A stretch of DNA of 64,000 nucleotides, taken from NCBI GenBank assembly GCA_030737875.1, contig CM060915.1, positions 902,774,177-902,838,176 of the forward strand. Reading direction: 5' to 3'. Each line of letters opens with the position of its first letter. Position 1 is the first letter of the stretch. Below the pieces are notes generated by a model. It saw only the letters and a list, made by a program, of their open reading frames with translations. It did not search any database and was not told where the DNA came from. The DNA comes from Allium sativum. Its lineage: Eukaryota; Streptophyta; Magnoliopsida; Asparagales; Amaryllidaceae. This document shows positions 21,816-32,076 of this stretch, one piece after another. Made by a program: the position numbers and the translations under genes.

Positions 21816-22844
21816 ATGTCCGAAGAACTTAACTTGCCAGAGGGTGTACCAATACCTGGTTGGTTTAGACGATTCTTAGAAGCAAGGGCCACCCAGCCAG
21901 GTCCTACCGTTCCCCCTCCCCCAGCTGCAGGAAATCATCCAGCTGTAGCAGCACCTCTTCCTCCACCTCCTCCACGGGGAAACACTTTTGCTAAGATATG
22001 TAAAGATTTTACGGCTATGGGAGGAAAAGACTTTCATGGAACTGAGTCCTTCGTGGCAGCTAGGAATTGGTTAAAGGAAACCGAGGACTTATTCGTCATC
22101 TTTGAGGTAGAAGATAGGCAGAAGATACAACTGGCGGTGTGGCTACTAAAAGGTGAGGCTTCCTACTGGTGGGAAGTCACTAATGCAGAAAGACCAGTGG
22201 AAACATGTGAGGACTTTAGGGCAAGGTTTGAAGCTAAATTTCTCTCAGAAGCTGAAAGGAGTCTTCAGTTGGAAAAATTCTTATTTCTTAAGCAAGGGAA
22301 TATGACAGTCAAAGAGTATGTTAATCAATTCGATGAGCTGGCTAGGTTCGGACTGGACCTGGTCAACACCCCGCACAAGAAGGCTCTCCGCTTTGTCAAA
22401 GGGTTCAATGAGCCATTACACAGTTTGGCCATGACCCATATACCCATGGGAGCTACGTACGAAAGGTTGGTGCAGATGGCATTGCTGAACGAGGAAGATA
22501 AGGGCAAGAAGGAGACAGAGGCAGAAAACTCTCAAGGGAAGAAAGAGGTCAGGCCTAACGATTCTAAGAATAAGAAGGTAGACTCCGAGAAGGGAGGCAA
22601 GAACAACAACTCACGCGATAAAAGGAAATGCAATTACTGTGGTACGGAAGGGCATATAGCCAAGGATTGTAGAAAGAGGAAGAGAAAGCAAGGTGAATGT
22701 TTTCATTGTGGGAAGACTGGACACATCAGCAAAGACTGCCCTGAGAAGCAGACCGGACCTTCTGGCGGTACATCGTTAACTTATTCTAGATGCTTTGTTT
22801 TATCTTATTTCGCTCCTCGATCCTATCTTGAGAACCATAGTTAG
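21816..22844 (+). CDS. gag: Gag polyprotein of non-autonomous element E (342 aa, intact)
   Basis: Gag forms the cytoplasmic virus-like particle and packages element RNA. A proline-rich N-terminus (residues 32-54) is followed by the Ty3/gypsy-type capsid region, about 80-225. Its signature words are ARNWLKETEDLF, WLLKGEASYWW and NEPLHSLAMTHIP. A lysine-rich linker precedes two CCHC knuckles, CNYCGTEGHIAKDC (272-285) and CFHCGKTGHISKDC (295-308). After TGPSGG the frame enters 24 residues unlike other Gags and stops, because the pol region is deleted and 3' UTR sequence is read. The start is the first ATG after the primer site; a TTTCAG precedes it by one base. No stop or frameshift in 342 codons despite about 1.1% LTR divergence suggests it was functional when inserted. 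Confidence 0.93.
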   Translation: MSEELNLPEGVPIPGWFRRFLEARATQPGPTVPPPPAAGNHPAVAAPLPPPPPRGNTFAKICKDFTAMGGKDFHGTESFVAARNWLKETEDLFVIFEVEDRQKIQLAVWLLKGEASYWWEVTNAERPVETCEDFRARFEAKFLSEAERSLQLEKFLFLKQGNMTVKEYVNQFDELARFGLDLVNTPHKKALRFVKGFNEPLHSLAMTHIPMGATYERLVQMALLNEEDKGKKETEAENSQGKKEVRPNDSKNKKVDSEKGGKNNNSRDKRKCNYCGTEGHIAKDCRKRKRKQGECFHCGKTGHISKDCPEKQTGPSGGTSLTYSRCFVLSYFAPRSYLENHS

Positions 22845-23302
22845 AATCTTTTTGGATGTAAACATGTAATTGAAACATGTTATGATTGCGAAATGGTTGC
22901 AAGTGGTCGCAAGTGGTTGCTCGTGGATGCATGAATACACATTAGGCACTAGATCGGCTCAGACACATTTTCATGTTGCATATGCATGAGTGTTTATTTT
23001 GGAAACTTGGTTGTGCTATCATTTGGTTGTTGCATATGATTGAATGGTTGAGCACTCATGTAGAAATTATGAATTATAATAGGAAAAGTTTGCATACATA
23101 TTGGATTCATTCCACTAAACATATTTTGCATTTAGAAGATCAATCAGGCCTGATCATTAGCATTAGCTAAGGAACATATACACACACTTCGCATATGATC
23201 ATAAAGCATTAGAAGTCTTTTAAGGACAATGGATACTCGTGTTTGATGGATGAGCAGATGGATGTTTGGATGTTAGGATATATATTTTTCCTAAACTTGA
23301 AG
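22845..23302 (+). other. 3' untranslated region of element E
   Basis: This aligns with the 3' UTRs of B and C. It contains AAACATGTAATTGAAACATG near 22859, GCATATGCATGAGTG, a GATCA/TGATC pair near 23138-23156 and CATATACACACAC. No coding sequence is present. The pol deletion joins gag to a point just upstream of this block. Confidence 0.75.
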
Positions 23303-23337
23303 ATTTCGGGGACGAAATCCTTATAAGTGGGGGAGAA
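23303..23337 (+). promoter_or_regulatory. Polypurine tract of element E
   Basis: GATTTCG-GGGA-CGAAATC is followed by AAGTGGGGGAGAA, immediately before TGTAACACCCCG. Confidence 0.88.
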
Positions 23338-26300
23338 TGTAACACCCCGTGTATTCTATAACAGTGAAATTCACAAATTAAAGTATAATTAATTTCAAAA
23401 CAAAGAATTAAGGGAAACGGGATACGCCATTGTGTTCGTCTCGGAAAAATACGCGAAATAGAGTCCGAGTTTTCGAAAAACGGAGTCCGTATGAAGAAGA
23501 TAGGGCCTTCGGAAGTTTCAGAATTCAGGTTAAAATTCAAACAGACGAAAACAGCTCAGAAAACAAGTTCAAAATTCAAAATCAGGCCCAATTGGCCAGG
23601 GCGGGAAAATTCCCGCCTAAGGCACCCAGGTCGACTTGGCAGTCGACCTGGGCTAGCCAGGTCGACAGGGCTGTCGACTGGGCTGTCGACCTGGCCCCTG
23701 AGCCAAGTCGAACCGAGCCCACCCTGGCTGGCCTGGTCTGTGTTTGGTCGATTTTTCGAGTCTTGCCTTGTCACTAGGGCTAGGTGTCAGCTCCTGGTTG
23801 GTCTCTCCTTCAAACGAACGGCTATTGTTGAATCAAGCTCCATCGACGGTCTAAAACAACTCACAAACATTATAAAAAGGACCTAAGACCTAGCCTAAAT
23901 CATACTATTTCATTTTAGCCTCAAGCCGCCGCCATTAAACCTAGAGCTCTGAATTAAAAATACAAAGAATAAAATTACAGAAGAAGGAGGATGATTCTTG
24001 AAGGCTACAACTAGAAGCTACAACAACTGCGACGCTTTAGACAACGAATTTGGGACTAATTGATTTGGGATTTTTATTTGGGTTATTTGCTTCATATTGT
24101 AAGTTCTATGTTACTTTTTAGGCAAAAACGCTAAAACAATATGGACATGCCATGAATTGAAACCGGACTTAGGAACTATTGTTAATCCATTGTTTATATT
24201 GTTTATCTTTGAATTATAATTTGGATATTGCTATGGCAACGTTGCAAGTTAAACTTGTCATGATTTTGATGTTGTTATGAATCACTTGGGCTTAATTGTT
24301 TGGCAAGTTGGACTAATACATGTCCATGGAATCGCTATGTTTATTGAAATCTTTATGTTGATTAAACCATGCCTATGGTGCTAATTAAACCTTGGCTATG
24401 ACTATTGATGGAATTATGCCTGTGATGTTAATATACCCATCATGATTAATGAAAAATTGGGTATTGCTAGGTTATGATGAAAAGTTGGAATTATTATGTT
24501 TATAATGTTAGATATGTTAAAAACGCTAAATTGGAATCATTATGTCTATAACGTTAGTTGAGAATCATTATGTTAAAAATGCTCAATTGGAATCATTATG
24601 TCTATAATGTTAGTTGAGAATCATTATGTTAAAAATGCTAAATTGGAACCATTATGTTTATAATGTTAGTTGAGAATCATTATGTTAAAAACGCTAAATT
24701 AGAATCATTATGTTAAAAACGCTAAATTAGAATCATTATGTCTATAATGTTAGTTGAGAATCATTATGTTAAAAATGCTAAGTTGGAACCATTATGTTTA
24801 TAATGTTAGATGAGAATCATTATGATAAATTGGAATCATTATGTCTATGAGAATTATTATGTTGAAATGCTAAATTGGAATCCACTATGCCTATTAGGAT
24901 TAATATGCCTTTAATGTTTCATGTTTATAATAAAATTATTATTATGCCGTAATGATTATTATGCCTATGATGTAAAGTTGAATCATCATGTTAAGTTAAG
25001 TTGGAATCACTACTATGCCAAGTAATCATCATACTAGTACCGAAACCATGTGATATGTTATAGCCTGTTTATTATGCAAGTAATGTTGGAATTGTCACAT
25101 ATGCATATCACATGTTTGGTGTTATTCCCCTTTATCTCTTGAATTATTTATGCTTGTGATCGAAGTACGTTTATATACGTTGGGGATACGATTGGGTAGA
25201 ATAGGCAAAACTTGAATTAATTATAAGCATAAACTATGAAATTTGGCATAAAAAGAACATGAAATATGGCACGAAAACTTGACTTGAACATGCCATAACT
25301 TGACTTTAAACATGCCTTAGTTGGGCACGAAGTTGACATATGAACATGATGTGGAAATAGCAAAATCTAATAAGAACATGGGCATGACTTTAGAAAACAA
25401 GAAAGTGGCCAACTCGAGGTTGGGTTGAGTTTGTAGTGTAAATCTGCCCGGAACCGCCCGGCAAATCCAGTTGCTACAAACAATAGGATCCAATGTGGGT
25501 AGTTGGTCACATCGCGCTTGAAACCCGAGGTTGGGTTGAGTTCGTAGCATAAACCTGCCCGGAACCGCCCGACACATCCAGTGGCTACGAACAATAGGAT
25601 CCAATGTGAGTGGTTCGGTGCATTAAGGAATCAATTAATGCCAATTAGGGTTAAGTCATGAACATGAAAAGACAACTTAACCAATTTGAACACGATTTGT
25701 AGGGCTAAGTCATGAACTTGAAAACGACAACACTTAGCCAACTTGACATGACACGTAGGCGGGTTAAGTCGTGAACTGAAATGACATACTTAACCATCTT
25801 GACATGACTAGACTAGAAAAGGATTAAGTCACGAATTACATGACTTAATCTGTTAGGCGGGTTAGGTCACGAATTACATGACCTAATCTATTAGGCGAAA
25901 CCCTAGACACGACCCCTTTCAGCAGTAACCCTCTAGAAGTATCAAGGTACTCTGGGGCTAGGCCGGGTGGGGGCACGATTACTGGGCTGATTGTAAGAGG
26001 TGAACGACGGCAGTGGGGTATGCCAGTGTAGGTTCGGTGGACTACGATCGTGCACGTATCCGGGGCAGACACTGGGTATCCGTAGATTTATCTGTGCATC
26101 TTGAATCGTGTCAGGGGTTGACACCCTAGCGCTGATACACCCGAAGGTGGACCCAGCACAGGTGACTACATTCGTGATTAGCCGTATGACACGGACACTT
26201 GACGAGCTAGAACTTGTAGGGAGCCGATCGACTAGATAATCGCTCCGTAGGACCCCGTACTTGGGTCAGACCCCGTTTCAGGGTCATTTCATGACATTGG

Positions 26301-26951
26301 GCCGTAGGATTTATTTCGTGATTAACTTGTGATATGGGCTTAGTATACTAGTACAGTCGATGCAACGAATCTCGAACATGTGATGCTTTACTTGACTTGT
26401 CTTGACTTATCCTGATCACCTTAGTCTATCTTGTTCACTTTGACACCATTCTTAAGTTTAGTTCCAGTTCATACATGACAGGTTGTTTTAACCGTTTCTA
26501 CACTGAAAGTCACTAGAACTTACTCAGTCTTTATGACTGACCCTTTTCCTTTCGCCTCTTTTTCTTTCGTTCCCCCCCCCCCAGGTTCTCAGGCAGGGAA
26601 TACCGCAGCTTGATCAGTTTTCACATCCAGCTTGAAGAGAAAGAATGTATTGCTTGGATCTTTTCCGTTTTGGACTATGGCTTTGGATAGCAATTAGGGG
26701 ACTTTTGCAGTTTATTTATGTTTTCTTCATGCTTCTTTAAATAATGTAATCAAGACAATTATGATTTTGGGAAGTATTATGGCATGGTTTGTGTAACACG
26801 TATTTTGAAGAAATAAAAGTTGTTGTTTTCCGCTGTTCAAAAATATGTGTTATTATATCTGTCTTGTATATCTGTGGCTTATACTTATAAACCTCCACCA
26901 AAATTAGGGCATTCCCTTTGAGAGTGACCCTAATGGAGGTGGGGTGTTTCA
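23338..26951 (+). repeat. 3' LTR of element E
   Basis: This is co-linear with the 5' LTR over its whole length, with about 40 substitutions by eye. Near the 3' end the C tract is longer and ends CCCCCAGG at 26585, where the 5' copy has CCCCTAGG. TATAAAAA is at 23871 and the donor-like GTAAGTTC is at 24099. The LTR ends GGTGTTTCA, followed by CACAC. Confidence 0.94.
25417..25604 (+). other. Twin hairpin module, element E 3' LTR
   Basis: Hairpin 1 is as in the 5' LTR. In hairpin 2 GTTCGTAGC (25540-25548) pairs perfectly with GCTACGAAC (25584-25592). The G replaces the A of the 5' LTR copy, so the stem is perfect in this copy. Confidence 0.78.
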
Positions 26952-26956
26952 CACAC
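26952..26956. repeat. Target site duplication of element E, right copy
   Basis: CACAC follows the terminal CA of the 3' LTR and matches 18015-18019. Confidence 0.9.
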
Positions 26957-28768
26957 AATAATCAACATCAGATTATTTATCACATCATATAAAGCAATAT
27001 ATAAAAATCAACAATAAAATTGTTGAGGAATCCAGTTGTATCCCTCCAACCTGTTTCCCTGCGTCCACAGATGTAAATCAACATAAATAATATTTGTTTC
27101 ATATCAATATGAAATATTTTAATAAATGGAATCAGTAGTCAATTAATGATAACTATATATATTATTCAACCATTTAATTAGCAAATCATCCAAAAAACCA
27201 TCACATATAGCATTCAATCATTTTTATCAATATTAAATAATGTTTATGAAATTATATAACTGGATAGAGTTAGTGAGTTTACTCACCTTGGTCGTTAAGC
27301 GTTGAATAACGATTAATGTCCAATTAATCCGATAAAGCGTTTTATTTTGTCATGAATTCCAGTGAGCTCTTAATAACACCAAACCGGCTTCATCTCATAG
27401 CTTGTGTCCATACAATCCCAACGAATCCTATTTTGGCAGATTCGATAATGTATGCACCCCTTATGAGTTTAATAAGTTTATACGAGTATTTAAATTTTCT
27501 TAAAACAATCTTTTATATATATAATATATATCGGCTTACCAAAGCTTTTCCCATCCCAAAACATCAAACCGCTTTGTTGCCTTTCCCGAATTAATTTCTG
27601 AAACCCGCAACACTTCAGGACCAAACTATTCATATATGTTTTTTTTCTTCTTCTTTAAACTGGGCTTTAACAAAATCAACCCACGCATGGTTTCAAAACC
27701 TAGACCTGCACCTCATTCCCTTTTCTTCCTCGGAAACCTCTCGTGCCCACCTGCTTCTAATTATGTTGCTATTACTGAAACTTTCAGGCAAGTTTCCCAT
27801 CTTTTTCTTCACACTACATCACGAAACCTTTACCATAAGTCTTCTCTCAATCTCCTCTATGAAACCATACCCATAACCATGAAACGTGCTCCTCTCAGAA
27901 AATCCGATCTTGACCCCTCATAGTGCCTTTCCAGAAAAGTTGTGTCAGCTCTCACCATACAACCCTACAAAAATTTCCGACCCCATTCTAACTTGTGCCA
28001 CCATCCCATCTCCATGCTCCAGTCGAGCTCAAAACCAATGAACTCAAAGAAAAACAAACCCCTAGTTTTCTGTTGTCTTTATTCTCATAACAAGGATTCA
28101 TGTCGAACTCAGAAATATGTATATAGAAATAAAGGGAAGGTTTCCAGGATCACATGTGTATAAATTCCATGATTTTAGGGTGAGTGGTTGATTTTTTAAA
28201 AATCGACGAAGATAAGAGTTTGAAAAGAGAGTTTGGTTTTTCTGCAACGAAGAACAAATGTAAGACGAAGGCAACATATTTATATTCTTCATTGCCTTAG
28301 CATAGTAGGAAATATTGATTAGAATAGGGTTGCGGTTTGACTATGAAAATACATGGCAGGCTTCCTTCTTGTGCGTGAAATATATATAGGGTAAGTTTAG
28401 ACTATTATGTGTTTCCACATCAGGTTTTCTTTCTAGGTTTCTATTCAAGTTCCTTAAGCATGCGTTAGGAATTGATGGAGTACGAAACTTGGGTTCATAG
28501 GAAAGAATATATATATATATATGTTTGATATTTTTTTAGAATTAAGACTCACTCAAACTAGCTTACATTATTACTGTGTTACTTGATGAATTGGAATCCT
28601 CGCTGTATAAAGCATTTGCTTGCGGTATTGATGTTCACTTGTAAGCTTTTCGTGTTTTGCTAAAATTAGTTTCTTCCATTTTTGAGAGCTCGTATCTCTT
28701 AAATTTATCCATGGGTTTATTCCATTCTTGTCCTAATTGTTTCCTTATGAGCCGTGTTCATCAATATA
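26957..28768 (-). repeat. LTR F3, middle segment with putative minus-strand promoter
   Basis: The minus strand carries TATAAATA near 28274-28281, followed by a C-rich to mixed leader and an AAGGTGAGTAAAC donor-like word near 27283-27295, a layout like the other LTRs. A short AT microsatellite is at 28510-28522. The plus-strand ORFs here (up to 95 codons) run against the inferred LTR direction, are low in similarity to anything I recognise, and are not called. Element C interrupts the segment after ATATA at 28768. Confidence 0.6.
28764..28768. repeat. Target site duplication of element C, left copy
   Basis: ATATA precedes the TG of the 5' LTR and matches 39159-39163. The AT-rich site makes chance matching easier than for D or E, but both LTR ends are otherwise exact. 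Confidence 0.82.
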
Positions 28769-29252
28769 TGTAACAACCCGTATTTTCAATAACCTGTAAT
28801 AATGTAAATCGAGGCAGAATTTAATTTTAAAATCTGAATCAAGGGAAACGGGCTATGCCATTGCGTTCGTCTCGGAAAAATACGCGAAATAGAGTCCGAG
28901 TTTTCGAAAATCGGAGTCCGTATGACCCAGTTAAGGCCCATTGAAGTTTTCAGAAAATTTCTATGTTAAAAACAGATTTAAAATTTAAATTAAAAACAAG
29001 GATTAGGGCACAGCTGGCGTCAGCGGGAAAATTCCCGCCAAGACCCCCAAGTCGACAGGCATGTCGACAGGGGTCTAAGGGAGTCGACTGCCCTGTCGAC
29101 AGCCCTGTCGACAGGGGGTAGCCAGGCAGTTTTGCCTGGCGCACCATTTTGAATTGGGCTTGGTTGAGTGGCTTGGTTCTAGAGAATTCCGAAATCTGAC
29201 GGGCCAAAACTCACCTAGGGTTAATCCTAGGGCTAAAAACACTCTAATCTTC

Positions 29253-29260
29253 TATAAATA
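29253..29260 (+). promoter_or_regulatory. TATA box of element C 5' LTR
   Basis: TATAAATA lies 484 bp into the LTR, downstream of the GTCGAC block. The 3' LTR copy is at 36547-36554. Confidence 0.73.
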
Positions 29261-29649
29261 CAACCCTAATCCTACCCTAAAACCCAATTATTCATTCTAG
29301 CAACTAAACTATGTCAAAATCAAACCTCTCATGGCCTCCACTCTCTTCATAAATTCCTAAATCAAATTTTTAAAAAGATTTCCATGCATACAAGTGTATT
29401 TAGACTTGTATGATCCTCCTTAGCTTGCATTAAAGGCTTGTTTCTCTATTGGCATCATAAAGGAGGAGTCTTGATCAAGTTTGCTTGCATTTGGGGGTTT
29501 TAATTAGTTGCATAAGGGGTTTCTTACATTTGCTATACTCATTTGAGTCCGCATAAGCATTGTAAGCCTTCTTACCTTCATTTTAGAAACTCTAAAGTTA
29601 ATATGTGATGCAAGTTGGGATTTATGTATGTTTATTGAGTTATGCATGT

Positions 29650-30150
29650 TTATGCAAGTTTGCTAAGCCATGATTTGCAAGTTTATTGAGTTATGCATGT
29701 TTATGCAAGTTCACTATGCCATGATTTGCAAGTTTGATAAGTTATGCATGTTTATGCAAGTTCACTATGCCATGATTTGCAAGTTTGATAAGTTATGCAT
29801 GTTTATGCAAGTTCACTATGCCATGATTTGCAAGTTTGATAGGTTATGCATGTTTATGCAAGTTCACTATGCCATGATTTGCAAGTTTATTGGGTTATGC
29901 ATGTTTATGCAAGTTCACTATGACATGATTTGCAAGTTTGATAAGTTATGCATGTTTATGCAAGTTCACTATGACATGATTTGCAAGTTTGATAAGTTAT
30001 GCATGCTTATGCAAGTTCACTATGCCATGTTATGCATGTTTAATAAGTTATGCATGTTTATGCGAGTTCCCTATGCCATGTTAGGCGAGTTTAATATGTT
30101 ATGCATGTTTATGGTAATAGGCAAGTTCACTATGCTAAGTTATGCAAGTC
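29650..30150 (+). repeat. 51-bp tandem array in element C LTR
   Basis: Eight to nine copies of a 51-bp unit contain TTATGCATGTTTATGCAAG and CACTATGCCATGATTTGC. Because 51 is a multiple of three, the array reads as an open frame of 168 codons (29670-30176), and the identical array occurs in the 3' LTR (36940-37445). I treat the frame as a by-product of the repeat. Confidence 0.88.
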
Positions 30151-30447
30151 TAACGTGTTATGCATGTTTGTTGTGATATGCAAGTTCATCATGTATGTTG
30201 TGCCAAGTTCCCTCTTCCTATCCTTTATGCGTTATTACGAATATGTAAGCGATAGAATGACGTTGGGGGGTTTGGGTAAACTTAAAATACATGAAATATA
30301 AGATTGGGAATTTACCTATTAAGTTAGGTCTACCCCTTGGGAATTTACCTATTAAGTTAGGTCTACCCAAGTAATTGTTGACTTGTAATTATGTTTTGAA
30401 ATAAAGTGGACATGACACTTAGAAAACATAAGTGTGGCCAACTCGAG

Positions 30448-30632
30448 GTTGGGTTGAGTTTGTAGCGTAATTCTACCCGGAACCTACCGGCTTAACTAGT
30501 GGCTACAAACAATAGGACCCAATGTGAGTAGTTGGTCATGGTGCACGTGAAACCCGAGGTTAGACTAAGTTGTGGTGTAAACCTACCCGGACCCGCCCGG
30601 CCTAGCTAGTAACCACAACAAGGTCTAATGTG
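30448..30632 (+). other. Twin hairpin module, element C 5' LTR
   Basis: Hairpin 1 pairs GTTTGTAGC with GCTACAAAC and TTGGGT with ACCCAA. Hairpin 2 pairs GTTGTGGT with ACCACAAC and TTAGAC with GTCTAA. The apical parts are CCCGGAACCTACCGG and CCCGGACCCGCCCGG. This is the clearest copy in the window. The 3' LTR copy is at 37741-37925. Confidence 0.8.
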
Positions 30633-31873
30633 AGAGGTTGGGTGCATTAAATTGATTAATGCCTCATGATTAGGGTTAAGTCATGGCCCACTAATACTTA
30701 ACCAATTTTGGGGATACGAGGGATTAAATGGGGTTAAGTGGAGAACTGTCGGTTATACTTAACTAATTTAATCCATGATTAGTGAGGGGTTAAACCACAC
30801 TTAACCCTCTTAGAAAACCCTAGCAGCGTGGTATGTTCCGGCAGTAATCCCAGTTGGGTATCATTCACAACCCTAGAGGCTGGGCTAGGGCGGGGGCACG
30901 ATTACTGGACGGAGGTAAGCGACCAAAAGATGGCTGAGTGGTACAGCGGTGCGGGTCCAGGCGGGCTACGGACGTGCACGTAGTCCGGTATTGGACAAAC
31001 TCGAGGCACGGGTACCAGTAGGTTTGGGCTGTGCATTATTGCTTAAGTGTCTGGGGTTGACACCCGAGGGCTGGATACACCCGAAGGTGGACCCAGCACA
31101 GTCAGACTACATCCATATGTGGGCCGTATGGACACCAACACTTAACGTGTTAGGTTTGTAGGGAGCCGATCGACTAGACCGTTGGGCTGGACCTTGTATT
31201 AAGGTCACTTCATGTTATTGGGCCAAAGTTTTGGGCTGAGGGATCAATACCTGTTATGTTAGTTTGCTAGTACACTGTGGTGCAAAACTTAACCTTGTTT
31301 TATGCGATGACACCTCTATCTATCTTGTAGTTAGTCTATCATGCCAGTATGTTGTTATCTATGATCATCTCAGTTTCCATCATGCTGTTAACTTTATTAG
31401 TTTATAGACTGATCGTAGCAGGGCTTACTCAGTCTTTTTGACTGACCTGTTTTCTTTCGCCTCTTTTCTTCCGTTTCCCCCCCCCCCCCCCCACCAGGTT
31501 CTCAGGGAGGGAATACTGGAGCCTAGCCTGGATTTTAGCTGCTTCCTTGGATAGCTCAAGTATGCTTTGGACTTGGGCCGCTATGGTTTATCACTCTTAT
31601 TTGGGGATAGTACTTATGTATTTCAGTTTATCAGATGATGTATTTATCTAGACTTGTAATTTTGGGAAACTGACATTTTGATGTACCAGACTTGTGTTTT
31701 GAAATGGTTTAAAAATCTTCCGCTGTTTTATCTACTTACTCTGTTTATTTACATATATATATATGTCATGTCCTGCCTTGCTATATCATTATGCATGTTT
31801 ACCTCGTTTTAAAACGCCCCACCAAAGTCAGAGTTGCTTGCAAGAGCCACCCTGGCGGAGGTGGGGTGTTACA

Positions 31874-31888
31874 TTTGGTATCAGAGCA
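31874..31888 (+). promoter_or_regulatory. Primer binding site of element C
   Basis: TTTGGTATCAGAGCA lies directly after the LTR and is a tRNA-iMet type primer site. Confidence 0.94.
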
Positions 31889-32076
31889 TATGGTTTACGA
31901 GAAGGGATAAAAAGGTTTTTTTTTTAAAACTTTTGAAAAACTATTTTCAAAACCAAGTATAAAGTATTTTCCAAAGAAAAGTCTAGTTTATTTTAAAGGC
32001 TATTCCCCCAAAAAGCCATTAGCAAAATTCCTTCGTTTTTCTCCATTCTGAATCTATCTTTTTCTTCGTTTCCAGT

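Larger units (their letters stand above)
18020..26951 (+). mobile_element. Element E: complete gag-only (non-autonomous) Ty3/gypsy element, 8932 bp
   Basis: Two LTRs of 3612 and 3614 bp flank an interior of only 1706 bp, bounded by CACAC duplications. The interior has a primer site, an uninterrupted gag frame, a 3' UTR and a polypurine tract. Protease, reverse transcriptase, RNase H and integrase are absent, not decayed. The LTRs differ at about 40 sites by eye (about 1.1%). An element of this kind can only move with enzymes supplied in trans; that is known for non-autonomous LTR elements and inferred here. Confidence 0.95.
28769..31873 (+). repeat. 5' LTR of element C
   Basis: The LTR starts TGTAACAACCCG and ends GGGGTGTTACA. 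It contains the U3 dyad near 28896, five GTCGAC sites at 29050-29120, TATAAATA at 29253, a donor-like TTGTAAGCC at 29572 and a 51-bp tandem array (29650-30150). Twin hairpins lie at 30448-30632, a CACC-CGAA-GGTG hairpin at 31078, a TCAGTC/GACTGA stem-loop near 31428 and a C run of about 18 ending CCACCAG at 31497. Confidence 0.94.

Noticed and set aside
29640..30160. CRISPR-like regular repeats
   Set aside because: The units are contiguous tandem repeats without unique spacers, in a plant LTR.
29670..30176. 168-codon ORF with 17-residue repeats, present identically in both LTRs of C (also 36964-37470)
   Set aside because: It is the translation of a 51-bp tandem array inside a non-coding part of the LTR; the length divisible by three keeps it open. 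No start context, domain or conservation in other families.
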